From assembly GCF_000993785.3 (NCBI RefSeq), contig NZ_CP009922.3, positions 1,116,001 to 1,180,000 of the forward strand: a stretch of DNA of 64,000 nt, given 5' to 3'. The DNA is from Streptomyces xiamenensis. Lineage in GTDB: Bacteria > Actinomycetota > Actinomycetes > Streptomycetales > Streptomycetaceae. The notes beneath the pieces were generated by a model, which worked only from the letters and a program-made list of their open reading frames with translations, searched no databases and was not told the DNA's origin. The translations under genes were made by a program, and so were the position numbers. Below are positions 26,550 through 36,485 of this stretch, piece by piece; position 1 is the first letter of the stretch, and the number at the start of each line of letters is the position of its first letter.

Positions 26550-27977
26550 ATGGCGCGAGTGGTGGTGGTCGGTGCCGGTATGGGCGGCATGGCGACGGCG
26601 GCCCGGCTGGCCGTGGCGGGGCATCGGGTGACGGTGCTGGAACGCGGCGGACGGGCGGGCGGAGCGGCGGGCAGGTTCGAGCGGGACGGTTTCACCTTCG
26701 ACACCGGACCCGGACTGCTGTGGCTGCCGGCGGTGTGGCGGGACCTGTTCATCAAGACCGGCAAGCGGCCCCTGGAGGAGTGCGTCGAGCTGCGGCGGGT
26801 CGATCCGGCCGCCGAGCACCGGTTCGCGGACGGCACCCGGCTGCGGCTGCCCGGCTTCTCCCGGGGCGGGGTGGGACAGGCTCTGGACGAGGCGCTCGGC
26901 GCCGGTGCGGGAGAGCGCTGGCACGCGTTGCAGGGGCGGGCCCGGCAGACCTGGGAGGCCACCCGGCGGCCGCTGGTGGAGGAGCCGCTGACCTCGGCGG
27001 CCGGACGGGCGGCCCTGCTGCCCGACCCGTACCCGGCGCTGCCGCCCCGGCGCACCGGGCTGCTGCGGCGCCGGGCCCCCGCCCGGGGGCCGGGGTTGCC
27101 CGCGGTGGCGGAACGGGAGCTGGGCGACGCCCGGCTGACGGCCCTGCTGGCCGGCACCGTCGAGGAGTACGGCATCCGGTTCGAGCGGGCACCCGCCTCC
27201 GCGACCGTACTGGCCTATGTGGAGCAGACGTTCGGCACCTGGTACCCGGTGGGCGGCATCGCCGCGCTGGTGGACGCGGTGCGCGAACGGTGCGCGGAGC
27301 GCGGCGTGGAGTTCGTGCACGGGGCCGAGGCGCGGCGGATCCTGGAACGCGACGGGAAGGCGGCCGGAGTCGAACTGGCCGACGGTGAACGGGTGTCGGC
27401 CGACCACGTGGTGTGGAGCGCCCCGGGGCTCGGCGCCGCGCCGCGCGGGGAGAGCCGGTTCACGGTGCTGCTGGCGCTGGACGGCGCCCGCCCGCCGGGC
27501 ACGGCGCACCGGCTGCTGGTGCACCCGGCGGACGGCGGGCCGGTCGTACGGGTGCTGCGGCCCGACGACGCGACGCTGTGGCCCGCCACCGGCACCGGCC
27601 CGGCGGGGCACACGGCGGTCGTGTCGGCGCTGGCGCCGCCGCAGGGGGCCGTGGACTGGCGGGAGGCCGCCACCGTGGAGCGCTGGACGGACCGGCTGCT
27701 GACGGCGGCGGGCCTGGAGAACGTGCGCTGGCACCAGGTGCGTACCCCGCTGGACATCGAGCGGGAGACCGGCATGCCCGGCGGGGTGATCCCGGCGCCC
27801 GCCCTGGCCGGGGCGGACGGCGAACTGCTCGCCGCCCCCAACGCGGGCCGCCTGCCGGGCGCCTGGCGGGCCGGCGCCCTGGCGCACCCGGGCGGCGGGC
27901 TGGCACACACCGGCATGTCGGGGGCGCTGGCCACCGGTCTGATCGTGGAGGGCCCCGGCTGGCGCGGCTCCTACTGA
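26550..27977 (+). CDS. FAD-dependent oxidoreductase, CrtI/phytoene-desaturase-like
   Basis: The 475 aa protein starts MARVVVVGAGMGGMATAARLAVAGH, a Rossmann FAD site, followed by VLERGGRAGGAAGRFE and FDTGPGLLWLP, which are typical of carotenoid desaturase/retinol saturase-like enzymes. The central YVEQTFGTWYPVGGIAALVDAV and C-terminal HPGGGLAHTGMSGALATGLIV complete the pattern. No other carotenoid gene lies nearby, so the substrate is uncertain. It is transcribed alone and ends at a hairpin shared with the convergent membrane-protein gene. Confidence 0.8.
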   Translation: MARVVVVGAGMGGMATAARLAVAGHRVTVLERGGRAGGAAGRFERDGFTFDTGPGLLWLPAVWRDLFIKTGKRPLEECVELRRVDPAAEHRFADGTRLRLPGFSRGGVGQALDEALGAGAGERWHALQGRARQTWEATRRPLVEEPLTSAAGRAALLPDPYPALPPRRTGLLRRRAPARGPGLPAVAERELGDARLTALLAGTVEEYGIRFERAPASATVLAYVEQTFGTWYPVGGIAALVDAVRERCAERGVEFVHGAEARRILERDGKAAGVELADGERVSADHVVWSAPGLGAAPRGESRFTVLLALDGARPPGTAHRLLVHPADGGPVVRVLRPDDATLWPATGTGPAGHTAVVSALAPPQGAVDWREAATVERWTDRLLTAAGLENVRWHQVRTPLDIERETGMPGGVIPAPALAGADGELLAAPNAGRLPGAWRAGALAHPGGGLAHTGMSGALATGLIVEGPGWRGSY

Positions 27978-27986
27978 CGTGCGGGG

Positions 27987-28009
27987 CGGGGCCGTTGTGC
28001 GCGGCCCCG
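27987..28009. terminator. Short bidirectional terminator
   Basis: An 8-bp GC stem (27987-27994 with 28002-28009) and a 7-nt loop fill the 40-bp gap between two convergent genes. Confidence 0.55.
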
Positions 28010-28017
28010 TCCGGCGG

Positions 28018-28968
28018 TCAGTAGCGCTGCTGCTGCTCGTTGTAGTAGTACCCCTGGTCGGCCGCCGGGTCGTAGCCGCCCGGGTGCTGCTGCGGGGGGT
28101 AGGTGTCCTGCTGGGGCGGGTAGCCGTAGCCGCTGTCCTGCGCGGGGGCGGGGGCGGCGGTCTCGCGCTGCTGGGGGACCCAGACCCCGCCGGGCGGGGT
28201 CTCCTGGTAGTAGGCGTCGGCCGCGGCCGTCTGCCACTGGTCGGCGTACTCCTGCTGCGCGTACTGCTGTTGCTGCGGGTCGCCGTACGGGGCGCCGTAG
28301 GTCTCGTACGCCGCGGTCGCCCCGGCGCCGGCGTAGGGCTCGGCGTACGGCTGCTGCTGCGGGTCCCCGTAGGGCTGCTGGGCCGGGTCGTACCCGGTGC
28401 CCGCCGCGTCGTAGGGCTGCTGCTGCTCGTGGTAGCCGTCCCCGTACACCGTCTCCGGGGACTGCGCCCCCGCCTGGTGCCCGGCGTACGGGTCCTGCTC
28501 CTGCGGCGCGGATTCGCCCTGGTGGGCGGTCTGCGGGTCGTAGTCCCACGCGTCGTAGCCGCCGCCGTCCGCGCCGGGCTCCCCCGGTGCGGCGGGCGGC
28601 GCGGGCGGGGGTGGGCCGTCGGACCCGGCCTCGCTCTCCTCGACCGGGTCCAGCGGACGCATCTCGCCGCTCTCCTCGGCGCCTTCGCGCCGCCGGCGCT
28701 TGCTGTTGCCCGGCTGGCCGCCCAGCGCCCAGCCGGTGGAGAACCCGCGCCGGAAGGACAGCGTGACGAAGGTCTGGCCGGTGGCGAACGCGAGGGTGCC
28801 CAGCGCGATCACCGGAACGTTCGGCAGCACCACGCCGAGGACCACGGCCAGAAAGCCGGAGAAGGCCAGCAGCCGCCAGCGCAGTCTCGCCTTGTACTGG
28901 AGCAGGACCTCCCCGAGCAGCCACAGGGCCACGATTCCGAACGCGATGTAGAGGACCGCCCAGCCCAT
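28018..28968 (-). CDS. Membrane protein with a long Gln/Pro/Tyr-rich tail
   Basis: Residues 1-75 hold three hydrophobic segments (VLYIAFGIVALWLLGEVLL; LLAFSGFLAVVLGVVLPNVPVIALGTLAFATG in two passes). A basic patch (NSKRRRRE) follows. The remaining ~220 residues are a disordered tail repeating QQPYG/QQQPY, YGDPQQQ and YPPQQ units, ending YYYNEQQQRY. I do not recognise a functional domain. Similar proteins occur beside metF in Streptomyces, but I infer no function. It is 22 nt upstream in position from the metF stop and convergent with the CrtI-like gene. Confidence 0.75.
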   Translation of the reverse strand: MGWAVLYIAFGIVALWLLGEVLLQYKARLRWRLLAFSGFLAVVLGVVLPNVPVIALGTLAFATGQTFVTLSFRRGFSTGWALGGQPGNSKRRRREGAEESGEMRPLDPVEESEAGSDGPPPPAPPAAPGEPGADGGGYDAWDYDPQTAHQGESAPQEQDPYAGHQAGAQSPETVYGDGYHEQQQPYDAAGTGYDPAQQPYGDPQQQPYAEPYAGAGATAAYETYGAPYGDPQQQQYAQQEYADQWQTAAADAYYQETPPGGVWVPQQRETAAPAPAQDSGYGYPPQQDTYPPQQHPGGYDPAADQGYYYNEQQQRY

Positions 28969-28990
28969 GTACGCCCCTCTCAGCTGTGCT

Positions 28991-29929
28991 TCAGCGCTGT
29001 TCCAGGCCCGCCCGGTGCAGACCGAGGTTCTTGTAGACGTCCAGCGTCGCCGTCGAGTGCAGCGTCGTGTTCAGGGTGACGAAGTGCAGACCGGGGATGT
29101 CCTCATCCATCAACCGTGCACACAACTCGGTGGCGAACTCGATCCCGACCGAGCGTACAGCCATCGGGTCGTCCTTGACCGCGCGGAGCCGATTCTCCAG
29201 CTCTTCGGGGAAGGAGGAGTTGCTGAGCTCCTTGAAGCGTTCGATCTGCCGCAGATTCGCGATGGGCATGATTTCCGGGATGATCGGGACATCGCATCCC
29301 GCGGCGGCCACCCGGTCACGAAGCCGCAGGTAGTCCTCGGGGTCGAAGAACATCTGGGTGAGCGCGAAGTCCGCCCCCGCCCGGCACTTGTTGATGAAAT
29401 GCCGGATATCCGTCTCCCAGTCGGTGGAACGCGGATGCATCTCCGGAAATGCCGCGACCCCGACACAGAAATCGCCCGACTCCTTGATGAGACTCACGAG
29501 TTCCGCGGCGTATGTCACACCCTCGGGGTGCCGGTTCCACTGCCCCATCGGGTCGCCGGGCGGGTCGCCGCGCAGCGCGAGCATGTTGCGGATGCCGGCG
29601 CCCGCGTACTGCCCGATGATGTTCCGCAGCTCGGCCACCGAGTGGTTGACGGCCGTGAGGTGGGCGACCGGGGTGAGCGTGGTCTCGGTGGCGATCCGCT
29701 CGGTGGCCCGCACCGTGCGCTCGCGCGAGGAGCCGCCGGCGCCGTAGGTCACGGACACGAAGGTCGGCCCCACGGCCTCGACCCGGCGAATGGCGTTCCA
29801 CATGGTGCGTTCGCCCTGCTCGGTTCTGGGCGGGGTGAATTCGAAGGAGTACGAACGCTTGCCGGCGGCGAGAAGGTCGCGCACCGTGTGCGCCCGGTCA
29901 TTCATCGTGGACGGAATCCCAAGGGCCAT
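28991..29929 (-). CDS. metF: MetF, methylenetetrahydrofolate reductase
   Basis: MetF reduces 5,10-methylene-THF to 5-methyl-THF with FAD for methionine synthesis. The 312 aa protein has [54 protein letters not shown] and [13 protein letters not shown], all family landmarks. A TAGCCT hexamer (29936-29941, read on the minus strand) ends exactly 6 nt before the ATG, and no SD is seen, so the mRNA is probably leaderless. thiE ends 67 nt upstream. Confidence 0.96.
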   Translation of the reverse strand: MALGIPSTMNDRAHTVRDLLAAGKRSYSFEFTPPRTEQGERTMWNAIRRVEAVGPTFVSVTYGAGGSSRERTVRATERIATETTLTPVAHLTAVNHSVAELRNIIGQYAGAGIRNMLALRGDPPGDPMGQWNRHPEGVTYAAELVSLIKESGDFCVGVAAFPEMHPRSTDWETDIRHFINKCRAGADFALTQMFFDPEDYLRLRDRVAAAGCDVPIIPEIMPIANLRQIERFKELSNSSFPEELENRLRAVKDDPMAVRSVGIEFATELCARLMDEDIPGLHFVTLNTTLHSTATLDVYKNLGLHRAGLEQR

Positions 29930-29935
29930 GGCCGC

Positions 29936-29941
29936 AGGCTA
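29936..29941 (-). promoter_or_regulatory. -10 element of metF (leaderless type)
   Basis: TAGCCT on the minus strand ends 6 nt before the metF ATG, the spacing expected when the first base of the start codon is the transcription start. No convincing -35 is visible. Confidence 0.45.
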
Positions 29942-29996
29942 CCCAGAGCGACGGAAATCTCCCATGTGTGTCCGGGTTGCGGACGGGCGTACGGCG

Positions 29997-30632
29997 TCAC
30001 GCGGCGCGCAGCCGCGCGGCCAGCGCGCTCGCCGCCGCACCGGGGTCCCCGGCCTCGGTCAGCGCCCGTACCACCACGATCCGGCGGGCCCCGGCCTCCA
30101 GCACCTGATCCAGGTTGCCGGCGTCGATGCCGCCGATGGCGAACCAGGGCCGCTCGGGGCGGCGGGCGGCCGCGTACCGCACCAGGGGCAGCCCGGGGGC
30201 GGAGCGGCCCGGTTTGGTGGGGGTGGGCCACACGGGGCCGGTGCAGAAGTAGTCCACGCCGGGCTGTGCGAGGGCGGCGTCGACCTGGGCCTCGCTGTGG
30301 GTGGAGCGCCCGATGCGCACCCCGGTGCCGAGCAGCGCGCGGGCGGCGGGCACCGGCAGATCGCCCTGCCCGAGGTGGAGCACGTCGGCGCGGGCGGCGT
30401 GCGCGACATCGGCGCGGTCGTTGACCGCGAGGAGCCTGCCGTGCCGCCGGCAGGCGTCGGCGAAGACGTCCAGAAGCTCCAGCTCCTCGGCGGCCTCCAG
30501 GCTCTTGTCGCGCAGTTGGACGATGTCCACGCCGCCGGCCAGGACGGCGTCCAGGAAGGCGGGCAGGTCGCCCTGGCGCTTCCTGGCATCGGTGCACAGA
30601 TACAGCCGGGCGCCGGCGATGCCGTCGGTCAC
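29997..30632 (-). CDS. thiE: ThiE, thiamine phosphate synthase
   Basis: ThiE joins HMP-PP and the thiazole phosphate to give thiamine phosphate. The 211 aa TIM-barrel protein has [68 protein letters not shown] and [15 protein letters not shown] at 30630-30632 follows a GAGGGGGAG SD. It lies on the strand opposite the thiOSG operon about 2 kb away and has no TPP riboswitch that I can see. Confidence 0.93.
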   Translation of the reverse strand: MTDGIAGARLYLCTDARKRQGDLPAFLDAVLAGGVDIVQLRDKSLEAAEELELLDVFADACRRHGRLLAVNDRADVAHAARADVLHLGQGDLPVPAARALLGTGVRIGRSTHSEAQVDAALAQPGVDYFCTGPVWPTPTKPGRSAPGLPLVRYAAARRPERPWFAIGGIDAGNLDQVLEAGARRIVVVRALTEAGDPGAAASALAARLRAA

Positions 30633-30668
30633 GGCTCTCCCCCTCGGTGGTGCTTGGCAGGTCGGTGC

Positions 30669-30699
30669 GGTGGCGCGGCACCAAGGGTGCCGCGCCACC
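30669..30699. terminator. Hairpin between thiE and the Rv2175c-type gene
   Basis: A perfect 14-bp stem (GGTGGCGCGGCACC arm, 30669-30682 with 30686-30699) and AAG loop lies downstream of the Rv2175c-type gene and upstream of thiE, so it probably ends the former's transcript. Confidence 0.7.
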
Positions 30700-30748
30700 G
30701 GTCAGGCGGTCGTACGGTCAAGCGGTCGGGTGGTCGCGCGTGCGGCCG

Positions 30749-31114
30749 TCACACGGCCAGGGCCTGGGCCCGCCGCTTCACCTCGGTCCCGCGATTCTCC
30801 CGCAGGGCGTCGGCGGGGGTGCCGGGCAGGCTGTCGTCCGGGGTGAAGAGCCACTCCAGCATTTCCCCGTCGGTGAAGCCGTCGTCGCGCAGCAGCGTCA
30901 GGGTGCCGGCCAGGCCCTTGACGATCCTGCCCTCGCCGATGAAGGCGGACGGCACCTGGAGCACCCGGTTCTCGCCCCGGCGCACGGCGATCAGCTGCCC
31001 CTCCTTGACCAGCTGACGAACCCGGGTCACTTCCACGTCCAGCGCTTCGGCGATGTCGGGGAGGGTGAGCCAGTCGGGGACGAGAGCTTCGGTTTTCGCA
31101 TCAATCTCGGTCAC
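30749..31114 (-). CDS. Rv2175c family DNA-binding protein
   Basis: The 121 aa protein has an N-terminal winged-helix of MerR-like character (LTLPDIAEALDVEVTRVRQLVKEGQLIAVRRGENRVLQVP, about 16-55) and a C-terminal helical part with GLAGTLTLLRDDGFTDGEMLEWLF, as in M. tuberculosis Rv2175c. That protein binds DNA and is a substrate of the kinase PknL, whose gene is its neighbour. Here a PASTA kinase gene lies 5.4 kb away. The start is GTG 31112-31114; a CAGGCT hexamer ends 6 nt upstream of it. Confidence 0.88.
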   Translation of the reverse strand: MTEIDAKTEALVPDWLTLPDIAEALDVEVTRVRQLVKEGQLIAVRRGENRVLQVPSAFIGEGRIVKGLAGTLTLLRDDGFTDGEMLEWLFTPDDSLPGTPADALRENRGTEVKRRAQALAV

Positions 31115-31204
31115 GCCTCAAGCCTGCCACCTCCGACTGACAGGCGTCATCGGGGAGTGGCAGCGGAGGGACGGTACCGCCGTGCGGGGGCCGCCCCGTG
31201 CCGT

Positions 31205-32428
31205 TCAGGCCGTCGCGTTCTTCAGGGGCACGGCGGGGTCGGCGGCGCGCACCGGGTCGAGGCGGGCACCGCGTTCGATGAGCCGGCGGCCCTGGGCCAG
31301 GTCGCGGGGCCGGTCCACGGCGCACACCGCCCGCAGCACCCCGGCGCCGTCCAGCCAGCACACCGACCAGGCGGCGCCCGGGGCGCTCCCGGCGGCGGGG
31401 TCGCCCCGCCACAGCAGCGTGTCGTGCGGAGCGTGCCGCCCGGCGTACTGCACGAAACGGCCGAACTGCTCGCTCCAGAAGTACGGCACCGGGTCGTACG
31501 CCGTGTCGGCCGTCCCGGTGATCTGGGCGGCGACGGTGGCGGGCCCGGCCAGGGCGTTGTCCCAGTGGTGCACCAGCAGCCGGCGGCCGTACCGGGCCGA
31601 GGGGAAGGACGCGCAGTCGCCGACCGCGTACACCCCGGGCAGCGAGGTGCGCAGCCGGTCGTCCGCGCGGACCGAGCCGTCGGCGGCCAGTTCGACGCCG
31701 CTGCCGGCGAGCCAGCCGGTGGCGGGGCGGGAGCCGATGCCGACCAGCACGGCGCCGGCGGGCAGCAGCTCGCCGCCGTCCAGCTCCACCTCACCCGGCC
31801 GGACGGCCGCCACCCGGGCGCCGGTGCGCAGTTCGGCGCCGGCGTCCGCGTACCACTGGCGCATCGGTTCGGTGAGTTCCGGCGGCAGCGCGCCGGGCAG
31901 CGGGTGGCCGGCGGCCTCCAGCACGGTGACGGGGGCCCCCGCGGCGCGGGCGGCGGTGGCGACCTCGGCGCCGATCCAGCCGGCGCCGACCGCGACGAGC
32001 GGGCTGCGGGCTGTCAGCAGCGGGCGCAGCCGGGCGGCGTCGTCCAGGGTGCGCAGCACGTGGACGCCGGGGGTCCCTTCGCTGCCGGGCAGGGCCAGCG
32101 CCTCGGCTCCGGTGGCGATGACCAGCTGGTCGTACGGCACGGCTCCGGCGTCCGTGCGCAGCGCGCGGGCGCCGGCGTCGATTCCGGTGGCGGTGCGGCC
32201 CAGCAGGAGTTCGATGCCGAGGGTGTCGAAGTCCACGTCGAGGGGCGCGCCTTCGGCCTTGCCGAGCAGCACGTCCTTGGACAGCGGCGGGCGGTCGTAG
32301 GGCCGGTGGCGCTCGGCCCCGACCACGGTGACGGTTCCGGCCCAGCCCGCTTCGCGCAGCCGCACCGCGGTCTGCGCGCCGGCGAGCCCGGCCCCGGCGA
32401 TGACGACCCGCTGATCCCGTTGTTCCAC
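31205..32428 (-). CDS. FAD/NAD(P)-dependent oxidoreductase, ferredoxin-reductase-like
   Basis: The 407 aa protein has the FAD site RVVIAGAGLAGAQTAVRLREAGW (about 7-29), PYDRPPLSKDVL, a second Rossmann motif for NAD(P)H (LVAVGAGWIGAEVATAARAAG), VYAVGDCASFPS and a C-terminal reductase domain with FWSEQFGRFVQYAG. This is the pattern of electron-transfer reductases serving ferredoxins of P450 or dioxygenase systems. The partner is not in the window. A TAGGGT hexamer ends 6 nt before the GTG start. Confidence 0.88.
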   Translation of the reverse strand: MEQRDQRVVIAGAGLAGAQTAVRLREAGWAGTVTVVGAERHRPYDRPPLSKDVLLGKAEGAPLDVDFDTLGIELLLGRTATGIDAGARALRTDAGAVPYDQLVIATGAEALALPGSEGTPGVHVLRTLDDAARLRPLLTARSPLVAVGAGWIGAEVATAARAAGAPVTVLEAAGHPLPGALPPELTEPMRQWYADAGAELRTGARVAAVRPGEVELDGGELLPAGAVLVGIGSRPATGWLAGSGVELAADGSVRADDRLRTSLPGVYAVGDCASFPSARYGRRLLVHHWDNALAGPATVAAQITGTADTAYDPVPYFWSEQFGRFVQYAGRHAPHDTLLWRGDPAAGSAPGAAWSVCWLDGAGVLRAVCAVDRPRDLAQGRRLIERGARLDPVRAADPAVPLKNATA

Positions 32429-32434
32429 GCGGCC

Positions 32435-32440
32435 ACCCTA
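32435..32440 (-). promoter_or_regulatory. -10 element of the flavoprotein gene (leaderless type)
   Basis: TAGGGT on the minus strand ends 6 nt before the GTG at 32426-32428, with no SD between. Confidence 0.45.
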
Positions 32441-32610
32441 CGCGCGCGGCACGGGGCCCGGCCCTGCCGCGCTCCACGGAATCTCCGGTCGCGGCCGGTG
32501 CGCGGCGCGAACACCGGTCCGCCGCGCGGACGTCCGGCACGGGGGCGGGAAGCCGCAGGGCTGCGGGGGCTTTTCGTCCCCGGCCCCGCCCGTACTACTG
32601 TGGCGGGCGA

Positions 32611-32705
32611 CAGAGCACACGGGAGCCCGGCGGTCCGGGCTGAGAGGGAGGCGGGCGGCCTCCGACCGTACGAACCTGATCCGGGTCATGCCGGCGAAGG
32701 GAGCA
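32611..32705 (+). promoter_or_regulatory. TPP riboswitch (thi box)
   Basis: The conserved thi-box strands are present in order: a GC-rich P2/P3 arm with GGGCTGAGA (CTGAGA at 32640-32645), a variable arm, and ACCTGAT (32674-32680) followed by CCGGGTCATGCCGGCGAAGGGAG. TPP binding closes P1. The last strand contains AGGGAG (32698-32703), which is also the only SD of thiO, 7 nt before its GTG. This suggests that TPP represses translation directly by hiding the ribosome site. Confidence 0.93.
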
Positions 32706-32710
32706 GCCGC

Positions 32711-33901
32711 GTGGTGAGGTCCGTGCCCTCAGCGTCCGCAGGCCGTACGTCCGATGTCCTGATCATCGGTGGCGGCGTCATCGGTCTGGTCACCGCCTGG
32801 CGGGCGGCCGGGCGGGGGCTGCGTGTCGCCGTCGCCGACCCGGCGCCGGGCGGCGGCGCCGCGCGGGTGGCCGCCGGCATGCTGGCCGCCGTCACCGAAC
32901 TGCACCACGGCGAGGAGCCGCTCCTCGAACTGAACCTCGCCTCGGCCGCCCGCTACCCGGACTTCGCCGCCGAGTTGGAGGACGCCGCGGGATCCGGTGT
33001 CGGCTTCCGCGCCTGCGGCACCCTGGCCGTCGCGCTGGACGCGGACGACCGTGCCCAGTTGCGTGAGGTGCACGCGCTGCACCAGCGGTGCGGGCTGCGC
33101 TCGCAGTGGCTCACCGGCCGCGAGTGCCGGCGGCTGGAGCCGATGCTGGCCCCGGGGGTGCGCGGCGGGCTGCGGGTGGACGGCGACCACCAGGTCGACC
33201 CGCGCCGGCTGGCCGCCGCGCTGCTGACCGCCTGCGAACGGGCCGGTGTCACCTTCCACCGCGAGCGGGTGCGCGAACTCACCGTCACCGGGGACCGGGC
33301 CACCGGCGCGGTCCTGGCGGACGGTACGGCGCTGTCGGCCGCCCGTACGGTGCTGGCGGCCGGCAGCCACAGCGGTGAACTGCCGGGGTTGCCGCCCGGG
33401 ATCGCCCCGCCGGTCCGGCCGGTCAAGGGCGAGGTGCTGCGGCTGCACATGCCGCCGGTGCCGGAGGGCGCGGGCGGCGGCGCGTTCCTCTCCCGCACGG
33501 TGCGGGCGGTGGTGCGCGGCTCGGCCGTCTACCTGGTGCCGCGCGCCGACGGCGAACTCGTGGTGGGCGCCACCTCCTGCGAGCAGGGCTGGGACACCAC
33601 GGTGACCGCGGGCGGCGTCTATCAGCTGCTGCGGGACGCGCACGAACTGGTGCCGGGCATCACCGAGCTGCCGCTGCGCGAATGCCTCGCGGGGCTGCGG
33701 CCCGGCAGCCCGGACAACGCGCCGCTGCTGGGGCCCACCGCGCTGCCGGGGCTCCAGCTGGCCACCGGGCACCACCGCAACGGGGTGCTGCTCACCCCGC
33801 TGACCGGGGAGGTCCTGGCCGAGTCGCTGGTCACCGGCGAAGTCCCGGCGATCGCGCGGCCCTTCAGCCCGCTGCGATTCCCCTCGGTGGTGCCGGTATG
33901 A
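32711..33901 (+). CDS. thiO: ThiO, glycine oxidase of thiazole synthesis
   Basis: ThiO is a flavoenzyme that oxidises glycine to the imine used by ThiG. The FAD site SDVLIIGGGVIGLVTAWRAAGRG is at about 13-35, with AARVAAGMLAAVTELHHGEEPLLEL and YLVPRADGELVVGATSCEQGWD typical of the family. Its C-terminus has LLGPTALPGLQLATGHHRNGVLLTP. It has 396 aa from GTG 32711 (a second GTG follows at 32714). It is the first gene after the TPP riboswitch, and its stop overlaps thiS as ATGA. Confidence 0.93.
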   Translation: MVRSVPSASAGRTSDVLIIGGGVIGLVTAWRAAGRGLRVAVADPAPGGGAARVAAGMLAAVTELHHGEEPLLELNLASAARYPDFAAELEDAAGSGVGFRACGTLAVALDADDRAQLREVHALHQRCGLRSQWLTGRECRRLEPMLAPGVRGGLRVDGDHQVDPRRLAAALLTACERAGVTFHRERVRELTVTGDRATGAVLADGTALSAARTVLAAGSHSGELPGLPPGIAPPVRPVKGEVLRLHMPPVPEGAGGGAFLSRTVRAVVRGSAVYLVPRADGELVVGATSCEQGWDTTVTAGGVYQLLRDAHELVPGITELPLRECLAGLRPGSPDNAPLLGPTALPGLQLATGHHRNGVLLTPLTGEVLAESLVTGEVPAIARPFSPLRFPSVVPV

Positions 33902-34116
33902 GCGGGTCCCCCACCGTTTCCGTCAATGGCGCCCCGCGCGAGCTGGCGCCCGGCACGACCCTGGCCGATCTGGTCGCCGAGTTGCTCTCGCGCGACACGG
34001 GGGCGGGGGTCGCGGCGGCGGTCAACGAGTGCGTGGTCCCCCGGGCCCGCTGGCACGGCACCACGCTGGCGCCGGGTGACCGGGTGGAGATCCTGACCGC
34101 CGTCCAGGGAGGCTGA
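33898..34116 (+). CDS. thiS: ThiS, sulfur carrier protein
   Basis: The 72 aa ubiquitin-fold protein carries the sulfur of the thiazole ring as a C-terminal thiocarboxylate. It begins MSGSPTVSVNGAPRELAPGTTLADL, includes VAAAVNECVVPRARW, and ends DRVEILTAVQGG, with the required terminal Gly-Gly. ATG at 33898-33900 overlaps the thiO stop, and thiG starts 6 nt after its end. Confidence 0.95.
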   Translation: MSGSPTVSVNGAPRELAPGTTLADLVAELLSRDTGAGVAAAVNECVVPRARWHGTTLAPGDRVEILTAVQGG

Positions 34117-34983
<867 letters not shown>

Positions 34984-35099
34984 TCCGATCGCACTGATAT
35001 ACGATCGCCGGATCTGGGGGACCATTCTGTCCGTTACGGGGGATCGCGAGCCGCGGGCCGGCCCTGTCTCCCGAGCGGCAGCTGAAGGAGAGAACGACC

Positions 35100-36398
35100 G
35101 TGAGCACACCGCCGCAACCGCCGCCGCCGGGACCGGAGCAGGGCCAGAACCCGTACGCCTCCGCCTCCCCGCCGCCCGGACCCGCCGCCCCGGGCGCGGG
35201 CTACGGTTACCCGGGCCAGGCGCCGGTGCCCGGCGCGCCGCAGGGCTACGGCTACCCGCCACCCGGCGGCCCCGGCTACCCGGGAGGCCCCGGGTACCCC
35301 GGCGGTCCCGTCCCGCCGCCGTACGGGCAGCCGCAGCCGCCGGCCAAGACCAACGGCCTGGCCGTCGGTTCGCTGGTGACCGGCCTGCTCGCCATGGCAC
35401 CGATCGCGCTGATCCTGGGCATCCTGGGTCTCAACCAGGTGAAAAAGACCGGGGAACGCGGCAGGCCGCTGGCCATCGCCGGTATCGCCCTGGCCGCCGT
35501 GCAGATCATCACGCTGGCGATCCTGGTCCCCACGGTGTTCCTCAAGGACGACAAGGGCAGCGAGGCGACCCCCACCCCCTCCCCCAGCGAGTCGGCCACC
35601 GACGAGGAGAACGGCGACCCCGGGCGCGAGGTCGCGCCGGACGGCGAGGGGATCACCGTCTTCGACATCGCCGTCGGCGACTGCTTCGACACCAGCGGCC
35701 TCTCCGACTACCAGGGCGAGGAGGGCGGCAGCGAGACCGATGTCACCCTCTACCCCTGCGACGTGCCGCACGAGGCCGAGGCGTTCGGCTCCTTCGAGGT
35801 CACCGGGTACGACAGCTTCCCCGGCATGGACGAGATGGTGGAGATCGCCAACGCCGAGTGCAACCGGCTCGTCCAGCCCTACATCCTGGACACCTGGACG
35901 CTCGGTGAGGACACCGGCATCTTCTACTACCACCCCGAGGAAGCCAGCTGGAGCATGGGCGACCGCGAGATCCTGTGCTTCTTCGGGCTCGCCAGCGGCC
36001 GGTCGATGTCCGAGTCGCTGCGCCCCGACGAGAGCGCGCTGAGCGCCGACGCCCTGGGCTACCTGGAGATCACCGGCGCGCTGGACACCGAGTCGTGGAT
36101 GGAGCCGTCGGAGGACTCCGGCGTCCCCGCCTTCCGGTCGTGGGGTGAGGCCATGGCGTCCGTCATCGAGGACGAGATCGCCGCGCTCTCCGCCGCCACC
36201 TGGTCGGACGCCGAAGTGGAGTCGCTGGTCGGCGAGCTGATCGACGCCCGCGAGAGCAGCCTGCCGTACTGGCAGGACCTGTCGGACGCCGGTGACGAGG
36301 CGGCGGTGTGGGAGAACTACGAGCAGGGTTACGGCACCCTCGGCATCGACACGGAGATCGAGATCCGCTCCCTGCTCGGACTGGCAACGGGGAGCTGA
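35100..36398 (+). CDS. DUF4190 and septum-formation-domain membrane protein
   Basis: Residues 1-80 are a Pro/Gly/Tyr-rich disordered region. The DUF4190 double membrane hairpin follows (GLAVGSLVTGLLAMAPIALILGILGL and PLAIAGIALAAVQIITLAILVP). The extracytoplasmic part has the septum-formation domain pattern FDIAVGDCFDTSG and YPCDVPHEAEAFGSFEV, with four cysteines in that half. GTG 35100 follows an AAGGAG SD. It has 432 aa. The name of the domain comes from the family and is not proof of a septal role, although the next gene encodes a PASTA kinase. Confidence 0.8.
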   Translation: MSTPPQPPPPGPEQGQNPYASASPPPGPAAPGAGYGYPGQAPVPGAPQGYGYPPPGGPGYPGGPGYPGGPVPPPYGQPQPPAKTNGLAVGSLVTGLLAMAPIALILGILGLNQVKKTGERGRPLAIAGIALAAVQIITLAILVPTVFLKDDKGSEATPTPSPSESATDEENGDPGREVAPDGEGITVFDIAVGDCFDTSGLSDYQGEEGGSETDVTLYPCDVPHEAEAFGSFEVTGYDSFPGMDEMVEIANAECNRLVQPYILDTWTLGEDTGIFYYHPEEASWSMGDREILCFFGLASGRSMSESLRPDESALSADALGYLEITGALDTESWMEPSEDSGVPAFRSWGEAMASVIEDEIAALSAATWSDAEVESLVGELIDARESSLPYWQDLSDAGDEAAVWENYEQGYGTLGIDTEIEIRSLLGLATGS

Positions 36399-36419
36399 CA
36401 CTTCCGTCACTGTTTCGCT

Positions 36420-36441
36420 GCGGTCCTGATCACAGGACCGC
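36420..36441. terminator. Hairpin after the septum-domain gene
   Basis: A 9-bp stem (GCGGTCCTG arm, 36420-36428 with 36433-36441) and an ATCA loop lie 21 nt after the stop, before the kinase promoter. Confidence 0.6.
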
Positions 36442-36471
36442 GGCGGCCGGGTGGGTGTCCGCGGCAGACCG

Positions 36472-36477
36472 TAGACT
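36472..36477 (+). promoter_or_regulatory. -10 element of the PASTA kinase gene
   Basis: TAGACT ends 8 nt before the GTG at 36486, with no SD in between, so the transcript is probably leaderless or nearly so. The -35 region is weak. Confidence 0.45.
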
Positions 36478-36485
36478 CAACAGCC

